Positions 53,350 through 63,703 are shown, counted from the stretch's first letter. The stretch is 64,000 nt of DNA from CS4-C045 sp963844115 (GCA_963844115.1 CAWJNN010000009.1:49270-113269), one strand, 5' to 3'. Numbers and translations are program-made. Notes: generated from the sequence alone by a model not told the origin.

Positions 53350-54096
53350 AGCCAACGCCTTGATGCGGATACGCTGGATTTTGTTGACCAGGCGTTGAAT
53401 CGCGCCGACATTACATGCGCGCGCAGGCCAGGTGGCTTTAATCGAGGAGCCAAGACTGGTCGTAACACCCCCGTCCCACCAAAACCAACCGCCCGAGATG
53501 ATACCTACCAACTCTTTGCGATCGTTGAATACCGGCCCGCCCGAGTCACCGGGCAACGGCGCTGCGTCGGCATAGATCGTGTTTTCGTTTGTCGGAGCGG
53601 CGGCCTTGGCCGAGAAATGACGCAGGCAACACGACAGACGTGAACCGCCACCCAGTCCCGTGAATTCCAGAGAGTCTCCGGCTCGAGCGATCGTATCGGC
53701 CATTGGCGCCGGTTCGATATGCTCAGGCACCCACACCCAGATGATGGCGACGTCCAGTTCCTTGTCAAACGCCATTACTTTGCAGTTCTGTGCCACCCGG
53801 CCGTTGCGGTACGTCACGCTGATAGACCGCCGTCCGTTGTCTTGCTCGACAACGTGATAGGCCGTCAGGCAATAGCCTTCGAAGCCTTTTTTCGTCGGCT
53901 TATCGCGGTCGACGTAGATAATGATGCCGGTGCCACTACCCGTGTCCATGGAAACCTGCACAACGGGATCATGGTGGTCGGCAGCGACCGTCCACATCCA
54001 CAGAGCCGTTTCATGGCCCACTTGACTTGATGCAACGCTGGGCGCGCAGCACGGTACAAGCAGGCTTAGCACGATAATAATTATCAGCCCACGCAT
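53341..54096 (-). CDS. Exported trypsin-like (HtrA-type) serine protease without PDZ domain
   Basis: 251 residues. Signal peptide/lipobox-like start (IIIIVLSLLVPCCAPSVAS), then the S1 fold: triad His81 (CLTAYHVVEQ), Asp115 (ELDVAIIWVW) and Ser185 (LPGDSGGPVFNDRKELVGIISGG). The Ala/Cys-rich loop (SRLSCCLRHF) is unusual. No PDZ domain follows. The 3' end overlaps the convergent DUF389 gene by 9 bases. Confidence 0.88.
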   Translation of the reverse strand: MRGLIIIIVLSLLVPCCAPSVASSQVGHETALWMWTVAADHHDPVVQVSMDTGSGTGIIIYVDRDKPTKKGFEGYCLTAYHVVEQDNGRRSISVTYRNGRVAQNCKVMAFDKELDVAIIWVWVPEHIEPAPMADTIARAGDSLEFTGLGGGSRLSCCLRHFSAKAAAPTNENTIYADAAPLPGDSGGPVFNDRKELVGIISGGWFWWDGGVTTSLGSSIKATWPARACNVGAIQRLVNKIQRIRIKALALR

Positions 54097-54701
54097 AGGT
54101 GCGCCTGGTTTTGCAGGCGGGCAGGCGCTCGCTCGGCACTCCTAGCACGCTTGGGACAGCCTTGAGATGGCGAGTTCTGCCCGCCAGGAAAAATGAAAAG
54201 ATCGGCAGAAAAGATAGGCAGAAAAAATGATGGGATCGCGGCGGGTTATCCGTTCAAATACTACGAATCATGGACCTCGCGGAAAATTGGTTTGTCTTGC
54301 CGCGCAAGTCGTAACTCGTGGAGCTTTCAATAGATAGATCGGTATATATCGGAAAAGCCCGGAGAAGGTTGTGTCGGACACACGACAGCACGGAAAAGAA
54401 GGAACAAGAAACGGACTGCGTTTCCTCGGCTTGCATCGAAACGGCGGTTGTGCTGCATCATTGACCGTCACGTATTGAATGGACTGGGTTATTGAATGGA
54501 CTGGGTTCGCCCTGCCTCGACGTCCGATCTCCAGCGGTTCTGCTCACACTGCCTCGAACGACTGGTGTCCGCCAAATTTCTCGGCAGGTTCGCGGGGACG
54601 CATGGCTCATCTTGTGCAGCGTCACGATCAACAAAAAGGCCTCCACGCGAGGCTGCGCCTTGAAGTCAGGTGTTGCGAGGCGAACCGTTCCATGACGCTC
54701 G
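54097..54701. other. Long intergenic region upstream of the protease gene
   Basis: About 600 bases with no supported gene. It contains a perfect 17-bp direct repeat ATTGAATGGACTGGGTT (54,474-54,490 and 54,491-54,507) and an AAGAAACGG-type motif near 54,405-54,417, also seen beside the IS at about 30,235-30,250. The promoter of the minus-strand protease gene should lie at 54,100-54,200. Confidence 0.5.
54474..54507. repeat. 17-bp tandem duplication
   Basis: ATTGAATGGACTGGGTT occurs twice back to back in non-coding DNA. Confidence 0.9.
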
Positions 54702-55460
54702 CTACTCAGGAAAGGCGTCGACGTCTTCGTCAGAAGTTGCGTCATCTTCCTCTTGGGGAAAATCGCCTTCCTCTGGAGAGTCGTCGCCGGGAGGTTCCCC
54801 GCCGGGAGGTCGCCCGCCTGGAAATCCGCCACCTGGAATTCCGCCGGCCTCGAACTGTTCCGCCATCTTGGCCAGTTCTTCGGCGAGTTCGGCCAGGCGA
54901 GTGGGCTGCGGCACCGTGCCGGTGATTTTAGCGCCATCCAGCTCAATCTTGATTCCTTCTAACAGCTCCGTGGCCGTTTCTTGCAAAGGATCCACAACAT
55001 TCGGGGGAAACATGGCTCCCATCTGAGGGGCGAACAGCGGGTACATCGCTTTCGCCTGGGCGACGCCCTGCGTTACCAATGTGTGCATCGTCTGTGCGGT
55101 GGTTTCGTCCTTGGCTTCAATTCCAATGACGGCTAGCGCATCACCGGTCGAATCGAAGGTGATGTAGAGCGAGCGGAGGTCCTTTAACATGGTCTTGGTC
55201 GCGTCGTCGTCACCCAGCGCCGAGATCATTTCATCAGCGGGCACGCCCTGTCGCTTCGCCGCCGCAAACAGTGGCTCGGTAAGAAAATGAATAATAAAGT
55301 CATGCTTGAGGCTCACGCTGCGCATCTGGTCGACTAACGGTCGTGGCACGTCGGACTTCGATTGGATCTCTCGAATAGTCCGCCAATTCGCTGCAACTAG
55401 TCGATTTGCTGGTGCAGCAGCCAGGCCGTATGGCGGCGATCGATAAGCTGTTGCCAGCAA
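54702..55460 (-). pseudogene. N-terminally truncated planctomycete-specific hypothetical protein
   Basis: The frame gives VAANWRTIREIQSKSDVPRPLVDQMRSVSLKHDFIIHFLTEP, DEMISALGDDDATKTMLKDLRSLYITFDSTGD and a helical end (RLAELAEELAKMAEQFE), followed by a Gly/Pro-rich and then Glu/Asp-rich tail. It resembles the second half of planctomycete proteins of about 450-500 residues of unknown function. Only about 170 bases separate it from the DUF1559 gene upstream, so the first half is missing. No good start codon exists; TTG 55460 is arbitrary. It may be a decayed gene or contain a local deletion. Confidence 0.5.
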
Positions 55461-55632
55461 ATGTTGAGATGTCGGTTCGCCAACATAAGATCGTGACGCT
55501 GTTGATCACCCAAGGTTCGCTGAAAGGCCTGAAGCATAATCGTCGTCAACGCGAATCGCTAAGCAATCATAACCCGCTGCGTCAGTGAGAGAAAAGCAGA
55601 CACCTTCATTGCTATACGTTGCGCGTTGTCTG

Positions 55633-56645
55633 TCAAAAGTCGTCGATAAATTGGCCATCGTCGGCGACACACAGTCGCAGGAGAAGATTGATATCCAGGC
55701 CATCGCTCAACGTTTGAACGCTTCCGTCGGCTAACAGCCCCTGGACCGTGCCTGGATGAGAAGAATTCAAGATGGTGTTGTTCCCTTCCGAAGTATCGCT
55801 GAAGCCCACGGTGGCCGATGGCGAGTTGAGCGGAAACATTACAGTCGTCACTCCGACGAAGCTGGCGTCATCCGACATCGTCACCTGATTTGCCCTGGTG
55901 TCTTCCTCCCAGCGCCTCCCCAGCCACCGACAAAATTCGCACGAATGGGCAAACGTTGTCCTCCGAGCTCAACGTGTCCTGACTGCTCGACTGCAAGCAA
56001 CGTGTTGGAATTGCCGTCGGGGTTATTCGCAAGATTGCGGCTTTCGTTGACACGCAACATTCCGTTGCGACAAAACCAGCCGTTTTGAGTTTGATTACAA
56101 ACGGTTGTTGTGCGGCCGTTGGGGTCCGGGTATGCGCCACTAATTCCCGCGTATTCGTGCCCCATTCCTCCGGCGTAACTCGCTGCCGTGCCATTGTCGA
56201 GCGTGCCGATGGCGTCAAACGAGCTTGATGGACACTTGTAGATCGCAAACACGAGACCGTCCAGGACTTCGTTGTCAGTCCACGGCGCGGCGAACAAGCC
56301 GGACTCGCGATTTGTCTGCCGATCGAACAGTTGATCAAAGAGGATTTTCTCTGCTTCCATGTACGGAAGTATCAGCGTTTTCCAATTCGTTCCCGCGCTA
56401 AGCGGGTCCGTGGTGCCACGGCCGTATGCTCCGACAGGCAGCGCTCCTTCGATGTTGTTGTAGGTAATTAAAGCCAACCCCATCTGCTTCAAGTTGTTCG
56501 AGCAACGGGCGCGGCGAGCCGACTCCCGCGCGGAATTGATGGCGGGCAAAAGCATCCCGATCAGGACGCCGATGATCGCAATCACAACCAGAAGCTCAAC
56601 GAGCGTGAAACCACGGCAGTGCCGTGTGGTACGAATTCCGTTGCG
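55633..56645 (-). CDS. DUF1559 (prepilin-like) protein, 5' end cut by the chimeric junction; frameshift near 55,905
   Basis: The reading frame enters at 56,645 with RNGIRTTRHCRGFTLVELLVVIAIIGVLIGMLLPAINSARESARRARCSNNLKQMGLALITY, a type IV prepilin-like N-terminus (GFTLVELL cleavage site and hydrophobic helix) followed by the DUF1559 core. Only a few N-terminal codons are lost. The frame ends at 55,881 (AGRKTPGQIR); the next frame continues NQVTMSDDASFVGVTTVMFPLNS and SSHPGTVQGLLADGSVQTLSDGLDI, the family's end, to 55,633. One indel at about 55,890-55,925 would join them. DUF1559 genes are massively paralogous in planctomycetes. Confidence 0.9.
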
Positions 56646-56646
56646 C
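56645..56646. other. Chimeric junction 1: planctomycete DNA / ciliate telomere
   Basis: The bacterial gene stops abruptly at ...CCGTTGCG and the telomere CCCCAAAACCCCAAAACCCC begins. Base composition changes from GC-rich to AT-rich and the genetic code changes from standard to TAA/TAG = Gln. Confidence 0.95.
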
Positions 56647-56665
56647 CCCAAAACCCCAAAACCCC
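56646..56665. repeat. Ciliate telomere, left end of nanochromosome
   Basis: CCCCAAAACCCCAAAACCCC, exactly (C4A4)2C4 = 20 bp, the length of the double-stranded part of Oxytricha/Stylonychia telomeres. Confidence 0.97.
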
Positions 56666-56688
56666 TTGCACCGCCTATTAAATAATAA

Positions 56689-59600
56689 ATGGCCTCGCAC
56701 ACTGCCGACACTGCTTTCTTCAAGAGTCTCTTACTCTTTGAAAACATAGACTCATTTTTGGAAGAGAAATCGATCGACCTGCTTAAAAGGCACTTCGAAG
56801 TCCCAGAGGAGTGGAACAGGGATGAGAAGGAAGAAGCAAGTAATCAGTCCCCGTAGCGGGTCAAGCAAGCTGTCATGACTATCCATGCCATTAAGTTCTT
56901 CCTGGTATTTTGCGACTATATGGAGAACTGTGCAAATATGAAGTCCAGCCTCATAGACGCCTTTCTCGCTATTTCAGCTAGTCTCTTCGATTTCAGATTC
57001 GAGGGGTTCCCTGATGCAGAAAGAGCCAAAGTATCTTATCTCCCTATTCTCTTAAATAAAATCATGAAAGTTTTGGAGAGGATTAATGAAGATCGACTCA
57101 ACTCTAGTCTTGTTCACACCTTCGTTAGAGATTCAGAAATTGAGGCAAACATCAGAGAAAGAATTGCGAGACTTGTTAAGAATCACTCTCAGGAAAACTA
57201 GGAAGAGGTTTTGAACTTTGCTCAGTTCCTAAAGTTCCTTCCGAAAGAGTCAAAGCTGAACGTTTTTAATTCAGTAAAATCACTGTTTCCAGGCTCTGAT
57301 TTGAAGGAAATCAAAAAAGTCCCTAAAGACCTTGTAAACTTATCTATCAAAATCATCAGAATTCTGGCTGAAGGAAATCAAAACGAAATGATTGGAAGCG
57401 AGGAGTCATAATAGCTTGAGCATTTTTGCATGCAAAAACTTAAAAAGTTTCTTCTTGGAAAAAGAGAATGGGAAATAACCAAAGACCATTTCGATTATTT
57501 AACCGTCTCATACTTCTTCAAAGATCTAGATGAAGGACAGTAGCTTGAAAAGATCGTCCTGTTCTTCTTGACGAACCTCTTCGAGCAACTTTCTCAGAAC
57601 AAGCTCCTTGTGTAAGGACCTTAAGCTATAAAAGAAGCTCTTACTTTCTTTATGGCAAAAGCAAATCCTCATCAACTTTAGAAACTTTTCTCTTGTTTCT
57701 CAATTTTCACAAGCTCTCTTATGAGGCTTAATCCGGAGCAACTTGAGCTTGTGAAACAAATGCAAAGAATATCTCATGCAGAGCCAAGCGAAATTGATGG
57801 CAGCACTCGAATATCAAACGGAAGTCAAAGTAATGGCCAAGAGCAAACTCCTTTCATTGAAAGGTGTATGACTTAGGTTCATACAAGGAATCCAAAGATT
57901 AGCACTTACTTTGAGAATGCAATGCTTTGTATTCTTAAACGGTTTTTGAAGACAACAAAAAGGAATAAAGCGTTTGATCTTTTTGAAAATTTGGTTTACA
58001 GAATTCAAAAAGATCACTCTGGACATTTTCCTTTTCTCCAAACTGTAGGATTCATTGCTGAAATCATGCAGCTTTTCGTTGATAAAACTGACTTTGCGTT
58101 GACAATCTCCAACTTTTCTGAGCATTTACAGTATTTCATACAGAAAATTTCTCAGAACATGGACAACTTGATTAATGAGCAAAAAATGAGCACAATGAGT
58201 CTTAAAATGTTCAAATTAGTGAACCACTTTTAAAATGAAAACTTACTCTAGTCTGTTCTAAACAATCTTTTAAGGATCTCAAAGAAAAAAGACCCAAAGA
58301 TCAAGAAACTAGCTATCAACTTGTGTCTTGTTCTTTGTGAAAATAGTGAACCTTACGCGCTATTCTCAACCAACTTGGCTATTTTCTCGAGCATGTTCCA
58401 AGAAAATTTGTTCAAAGACTTGCAAATAAAGGACTTGCACTAACTTATTATTTCTATTGAACTTTGCTTGAAGAAAATGAACTCGCCTTATTGCTTTGAT
58501 GAACTAGAACAGGCTGCTTATCAAGAATTCATTGTATTTTGGATTCAAATGTGGAACTTCTTAGAAGAGTAAAGATCGTTCTCTAAGGATGACATTGACT
58601 TAATATAGCCAGCTATAGACAGTATTGCTCTACTGACTCCAAGTCTGTTCTATAAACCTGAATTTGATCTTTTAGCAAGACAAGCAATAAACAACAAGAA
58701 GGATATGAAAAAGTAGGTTTAGAGAAAGTTATCTCTTACTTTCTCAATTGATGAGCTCAAACCTCCTAAAAAGCCGAACTAACTTCCTGATGAAGAGGAG
58801 GATAAGATTGAAAATCTGCAAGATCAAGATCTCGGTGAGAATCTTTTCCTAGCTCTTTTCTAAGAAATCAGATCTCTAAAGCATGGAGTGGATAAAAACT
58901 ATCTTGAAAATCTCCTTTTGGTGTTCTTAAACGTTCAAGAAGACACGATAAATCAACATTAAATGTGCCAAAAACTCTAGAAAGTCTCATCAAAACTTTT
59001 CAAGGATTACATAGCACTTATAAACTCTGAAAATCACTCGATAAAGAGGCAAGAACTTATAGTTTCAAACTTTTGTTTTCTCTTAAAATCTTGCTGCTAT
59101 TTTTAAAAGATGGTTAACGAAATGGCATTTAAATTCCTGACTTTGTTTGCTGAAAACTTCCCTTCTTACTTGAGCAAACCAAAAGTCCTCTAAGTATTTA
59201 TTGAGCTAATATCAGGCCTTGAGTAAGATTTAACAAACTTCAATGATAAGCTATCGCATCAACTCGAGCTTCATTCAGAGGAAAGTTTACTTTTGCCTTC
59301 AGAATCAGAATAGAAAGAAGTGATATTCAAAAGACTTCAAAAAGTTTTCGAAGAAATGTTCGTCTTTGCTTCAATTCTAAATCCACAAGAGCTGGTTTTC
59401 TCTTTTGAGTTAATCAGAACAAACACATAGTAGTTCTAAGATTTATCAAAAATAGAGTACGGAAATGACCTATTTGAGTATTATCGTTCTTCATACGATT
59501 TTACGCAGATTGGAGAGGAAGCTTCTTAGCTAAATCTTTTCCAGCTTCAGACTTTGAACTATTCAGACTAATAATAGAAATTTGTTGAATAATGCAGAGA

Positions 59601-62600
59601 ATGGATCAGGCTGCAAAGTTTAAATCGGAATGTTTCTTACTTTAATCCCTCTAGAAAGAGCATGATTACCAGACTTGAGAAGCTTACTAACATTAAGCCC
59701 TTCACAGGCCTGAGTATAACTGAAAACTTGCATAACAAAAATAGAAATTAAGGAACCAAGTATTCTAAGTATCAAGCTGAAGTTGGAGAGAAAATCAGAA
59801 GCTTTGAATATGAAATGCAACATAACTTCAAAGAGAAAAGACTTGCTAATTCAGCTTATTCATAGCTTTTCTCTGAATGCCGCTAAAAGATATCTCAAGC
59901 TTTGTTTGATATCTAGATGATTCATCATTGCTAACTGATTTTGTCTAAAGATTAGGAAGAATAACTTGAACTTAAGAATATAGTTTTTCATAGTCTTTAA
60001 GAGACATTGGAAGAAGATTCACCTCAAGTAAAGATAATCTTTGCTTATGAAAGGACTTTCAATCTATAATCTGAATACACAACTCTTTTGAAACAACACT
60101 AAACTGATCTATAGTCAGCAGTAGGATGGCTTTTAGCTATTATTCTAGATGCTCAGTTTTCCTCGATAATTCCGGAGCTTCTTCAGACGGAAATCTTAAG
60201 TTTCATTCTTTAATCGCTTCTTGCAAATCAGACGTAGGAATCAATGCAGATTCTTGAGTTCAGTCTGTAATGGATAATGGCTGTCTAGGGAACAAAAAGA
60301 AAGCTGATATAGAGCAGCTTGCTTCTCATCTTGAATTAAGTTACAATTGATTCGTCAAAGTTGGTGAAAAATGGGTAAAATGAGAAAGAACTGAGCGAAA
60401 TTAGGTAAGAAAATCAGTCAGGAAGTATGATTGAGTATTTCAAAAACCTTCTATTAGCTTAAAAAAGTAATTTTTTGCTCCTGCATGACTCTCAAAATTA
60501 TAAGACTACTGACAAATATTGGAGTTAACAGCTAAAAGTTAAGAACTTTTATCTCGATTTCTCTGATTCGCCTGATATATAGATTAGCTACATCTAAAGT
60601 ATCATAGCTATATTAGACCAAGGTTTACCTACTCTCTACGAAATGAGCTTTGGAAACTTAAAAATAGTAACTTAGATTTTGGCTAGGATAATGTCTTAAA
60701 GTGAAATGCTTTTCTCAATTCACTATCAAGACCACAAGCATTATTGCAATATGATGATGAGAATTATCAAACTTTCTCTTAAGGTAGTTCATCTTTCTTA
60801 TAATGAACTTTAAAGATTTAATGATTCAACTGAGGAGAATAAACTACAGTCTTTCGCCTCAATAATTCTTTTCTTCTTCATTAAGTTCCTAGAACACTTG
60901 CCTTTGAGCTTTAGCAAGGAAAGCCTGATAGAAATAGAAGAAGAAATTTAGCTTATCCAGGATATAAAAGAGCTGATAAAATCAGGAAACGCATTCCCTA
61001 AGTTCCAAGACAGAAACTTAAGAATTTACAAAGATCCAATTCTACTGAATGCTTTAGGCAGAGAACAGAATCTTCAGGCAGCTTTCACTTACCTTGGAGT
61101 TAAAAGCTAAAAGCACAATTCTGCACTAAAACTCGAATAAATCTTCCTTGTTGATACAAGGCTAAGCACTGAGCGTTTGATTAATCCAGAACTTTTGGTT
61201 TTCCTTATTGATAGATTAAAGTAAAAACTTATGGCTTGGAACTATACAATTAATATGAAACTAATCCCTCTAACTGCTCCTAATGAATTTTAGGCAAAAA
61301 TTCTATCAAATTTCTTCAAGAATTTCCCTTCTTTTGCAATGAAACTTCTTAAGGATGTTGATAGCCTTCCTCAAAAATTTAGAGAAGCTCTTGAATAATC
61401 CCTGAAGCAAGAATTAGACTCAAAACCTTAAATCTACCTTCAGAGCACAAGGGCCTTTTTGCACTACTTAGGAAGAAAGAACCAAAATTCTTTATACTAA
61501 GCTCTTTTCTCGTGTAAAGAACATCTCCTTCTGATTCCATTCCTCAAGCAAGAAGCTAGGTTACAGAAGTTTGCCCTTAAAGCACTGAGTTACATTCCTT
61601 CAAACTCTCTCATTATGTACCTTTCTCAGCTTTTCCAAGCGATGAGACAAGACAAAGAGTTACTCATAAGTAAGTTCCTTCTTAGAGTGAGCAAGGAATA
61701 CGCTTCAATGGCTCACAACATTCTTTGGTTCGCAAAGGTAGAGCAAGTAGAAGATGGATAGAAAGATAGAAAGGTTCCATTGGATGTAGAGATGAACAAT
61801 TTGCCTGAGAAAGCTAAAGTACTAGAACAGGCTATCCAGAAGTAGTTTTCTTCTCAAGAAAAGAGTTTCTTCAAGATTGAAAGTGATTTCTTCGAGAAAG
61901 TTACCTCTATATCAGGTCTACTGCAGCCATCAATGACAAAAGATGAAAAGAAAGAAATAATAAAAGAGAATTTAATCAGGCTTAATAAAGAGGTTCCTGA
62001 CAACGTTTACTTACCCACAAATCCAAACTGTAGGGTCACGGGTATAGTAACCACTAGCGGCATGCCCATGCAATCTGCAGCCAGAGTTCCTATAATGGTT
62101 TCCTTCGAAGTTGAGGACTATGTAGGGCCTGACTCTGACCCTGCTGTTTGCTTAAACCAGTTCTCTTTCGCTCTGGATAGAGAAAGTGCAATGAAGAATT
62201 AATAAAAGCAGACTCAATCTGATCCTTTTGAACTTGGTGATTTCCCTGTTTTAAACCCTAATAGAACAGTGAACGTTCGTGCAAATCCTCATCAAAGAGA
62301 TCTGTTAATAAAGTCTTTCGATAGACGAGGCACTCCCCTTAATACCCAAGTCTCATTAGAGCTGAGGAGAGCAGAGAGCAAAAATTTAATGTAAAAGCCT
62401 TCCATCCTCATCAAGCAAAAATCTCAGATAAATTCTACACTAGAGCCACCAAAGTAGGTTATTAGCTTAAAAAATTCTCAGAGCATATCATTGCAAGATA
62501 GGCAGATTAGCTTCTAAGATTCTGGAAACGTGGAAGGAATATCTGAGAAACTTCAAAAATATTACTTCCCAACTAAATCTAATGAATTCAAATTCTAACT

Positions 62601-63654
62601 CAGCTTTAGTCAAACCTAAAAAGAAGAATTCGTTGATGATGAGAACCCAAGACGAACTCACGTTCCTCTTCTCGGCCAGAAGAAGGCTTCTATTAACAAG
62701 AATCTTGATGTGGAAGACGACCCATTGTCCTTTTCAGTCCCTGAATACAAGCCAACCATGCACCTGGATGAGAAAAAGATGTTGGTGAAGAAAGCAAAAG
62801 ATGAGAATCTCATACAAAAACAAAGCGCAGAGAAGCGAAGAAGCTAGGAGACGAAAATAGTGTCTTGTATTTTCAAGGTTAACGATGACATGAGACAAGA
62901 CATTTTGGCTCTTCAGGTGATCAAGCTGTTCCAAAGAATTTTCTAGGTGTCTGACCTCGACCTGTATGTGGCGCCATACACGGTGTTGAGCAATAGGACG
63001 GGAGCGGATTAGACGATGGGAGGCATCATAGAGTTTGTGCCCAACACCTCGAGCAGGGACCAGCTTGGCAAAGCGTTCGAGATTGACCTTTATGCCTACT
63101 TTACCAAGAAGTTTGGAAGCGAACAGAGCATCGAGTTCAAGATGGCCCAATTGAACTTTATCAGAAGTCTTGCTGCGTACTCCATAGTCTCGTACATCCT
63201 GCAGATAAAGGACAGGCACAACGGCAACATCATGATCGACTCCTAGGGGCACATTGTCCACATTGACTTTGGTTTTATTTTCGACTGGTCTCCTGGCAAG
63301 GACATGCGCTTCGAAAGTGCTGACTTCAAACTGACGAAGGAGTTCATTGACATTTTGGGCGGCAGTGAGAAGGCGCAGGGTTACTAGATGTACGTTAACA
63401 GAACTGTTCAGGCCTTTTTGGCTGTCAGGGAGCACTACCAGGAAATCATGAACTTGGTCGGCCTCATGTACCACTCAGGTTACGCTTGCTTCAAGGTCCG
63501 CTCCATGCAGCGTCTCCAGGACAGGTTCAAGATTGACTAGAGCCCTGAGCAGTGTGCTCTGCACATCAGACAGACGATCTACAATGCGCACAACAAGTGG
63601 ACGACAAACGTGTACGACTAGATTCAGTACATGCAGAACAAGATTGTCTTCTGA
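56689..63654 (+). CDS. Phosphatidylinositol 4-kinase type III alpha (Stt4/PI4KA), ciliate, genetic code TAA/TAG = Gln
   Basis: Makes PI4P at the plasma membrane. The frame from ATG 56689 (MASHTADTAFFKSLLLFENI) to TGA 63652-63654 has 2,321 codons, with dozens of in-frame TAA/TAG read as Gln (for example TAG 56,854-56,856, TAA-TAG 57,409-57,414); no in-frame TGA was noticed and no intron is needed. Human PI4KA has about 2,100 residues. Long helical-repeat region, then VYLPTNPNCRVTGIV and SGMPMQSAARVP (about 1774-1800). Kinase: VNDDMRQDILALQVIKLFQRIF (2064 on), GGIIEFVPNTSSRDQLGKAF, catalytic DRHNGN (2175-2180), HIDFGF (DFG at 2193-2195), and the PI4KA-type end YDQIQYMQNKIVF. Confidence 0.96.
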
Positions 63655-63682
63655 TTAAATATTAATTTAACCGCCTAGGAAC

Positions 63683-63702
63683 GGGGTTTTGGGGTTTTGG
63701 GG
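63683..63702. repeat. Ciliate telomere, right end of nanochromosome
   Basis: GGGGTTTTGGGGTTTTGGGG, exactly 20 bp, the inverse of the left telomere. Confidence 0.97.
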
Positions 63703-63703
63703 C
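63702..63703. other. Chimeric junction 2: ciliate telomere / GC-rich bacterial DNA
   Basis: The sequence passes from telomere directly to CTGCCGCTGCACGTGG, which is far more GC-rich than both other parts of the contig. Confidence 0.93.

Larger units (their letters stand above)
56646..63702 (+). other. Complete hypotrich ciliate macronuclear nanochromosome (7,057 bp)
   Basis: A linear gene-size chromosome with a 20-bp telomere on each side and one gene filling almost all of it. Between telomere and start codon are 23 bases; between stop and the other telomere 28 bases. AT-rich throughout. Telomere type plus TAA/TAG = Gln and TGA stop fit stichotrich/hypotrich spirotrichs (Oxytricha, Stylonychia, Uroleptus and relatives) and exclude Euplotes, which uses longer telomeres and TGA = Cys. 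Confidence 0.95.

Noticed and set aside
57211..58233. Several short open frames in the AT-rich block (for example 56,875-57,201, 57,211-57,411, 57,922-58,233, 61,933-62,202, 63,016-63,246) as separate genes
   Set aside because: All lie in the same frame as ATG 56689, separated only by TAA/TAG. With the ciliate code they are parts of one protein.
62734..63474. A 246-residue open frame on the minus strand
   Set aside because: It is antisense to the conserved kinase domain of the PI4K gene; it is open only by chance and resembles nothing I know.
56646..63702. Horizontal transfer of a eukaryotic kinase gene into the planctomycete
   Set aside because: The gene still uses the ciliate code, has both telomeres at native duplex length and has no bacterial signals; it could not be expressed in a bacterium. 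A chimera is far simpler.
56646..63702. Planctomycete linear plasmid or prophage with telomere-like ends
   Set aside because: No replication, partition or phage gene; the only gene is a eukaryotic lipid kinase with recoded stops.
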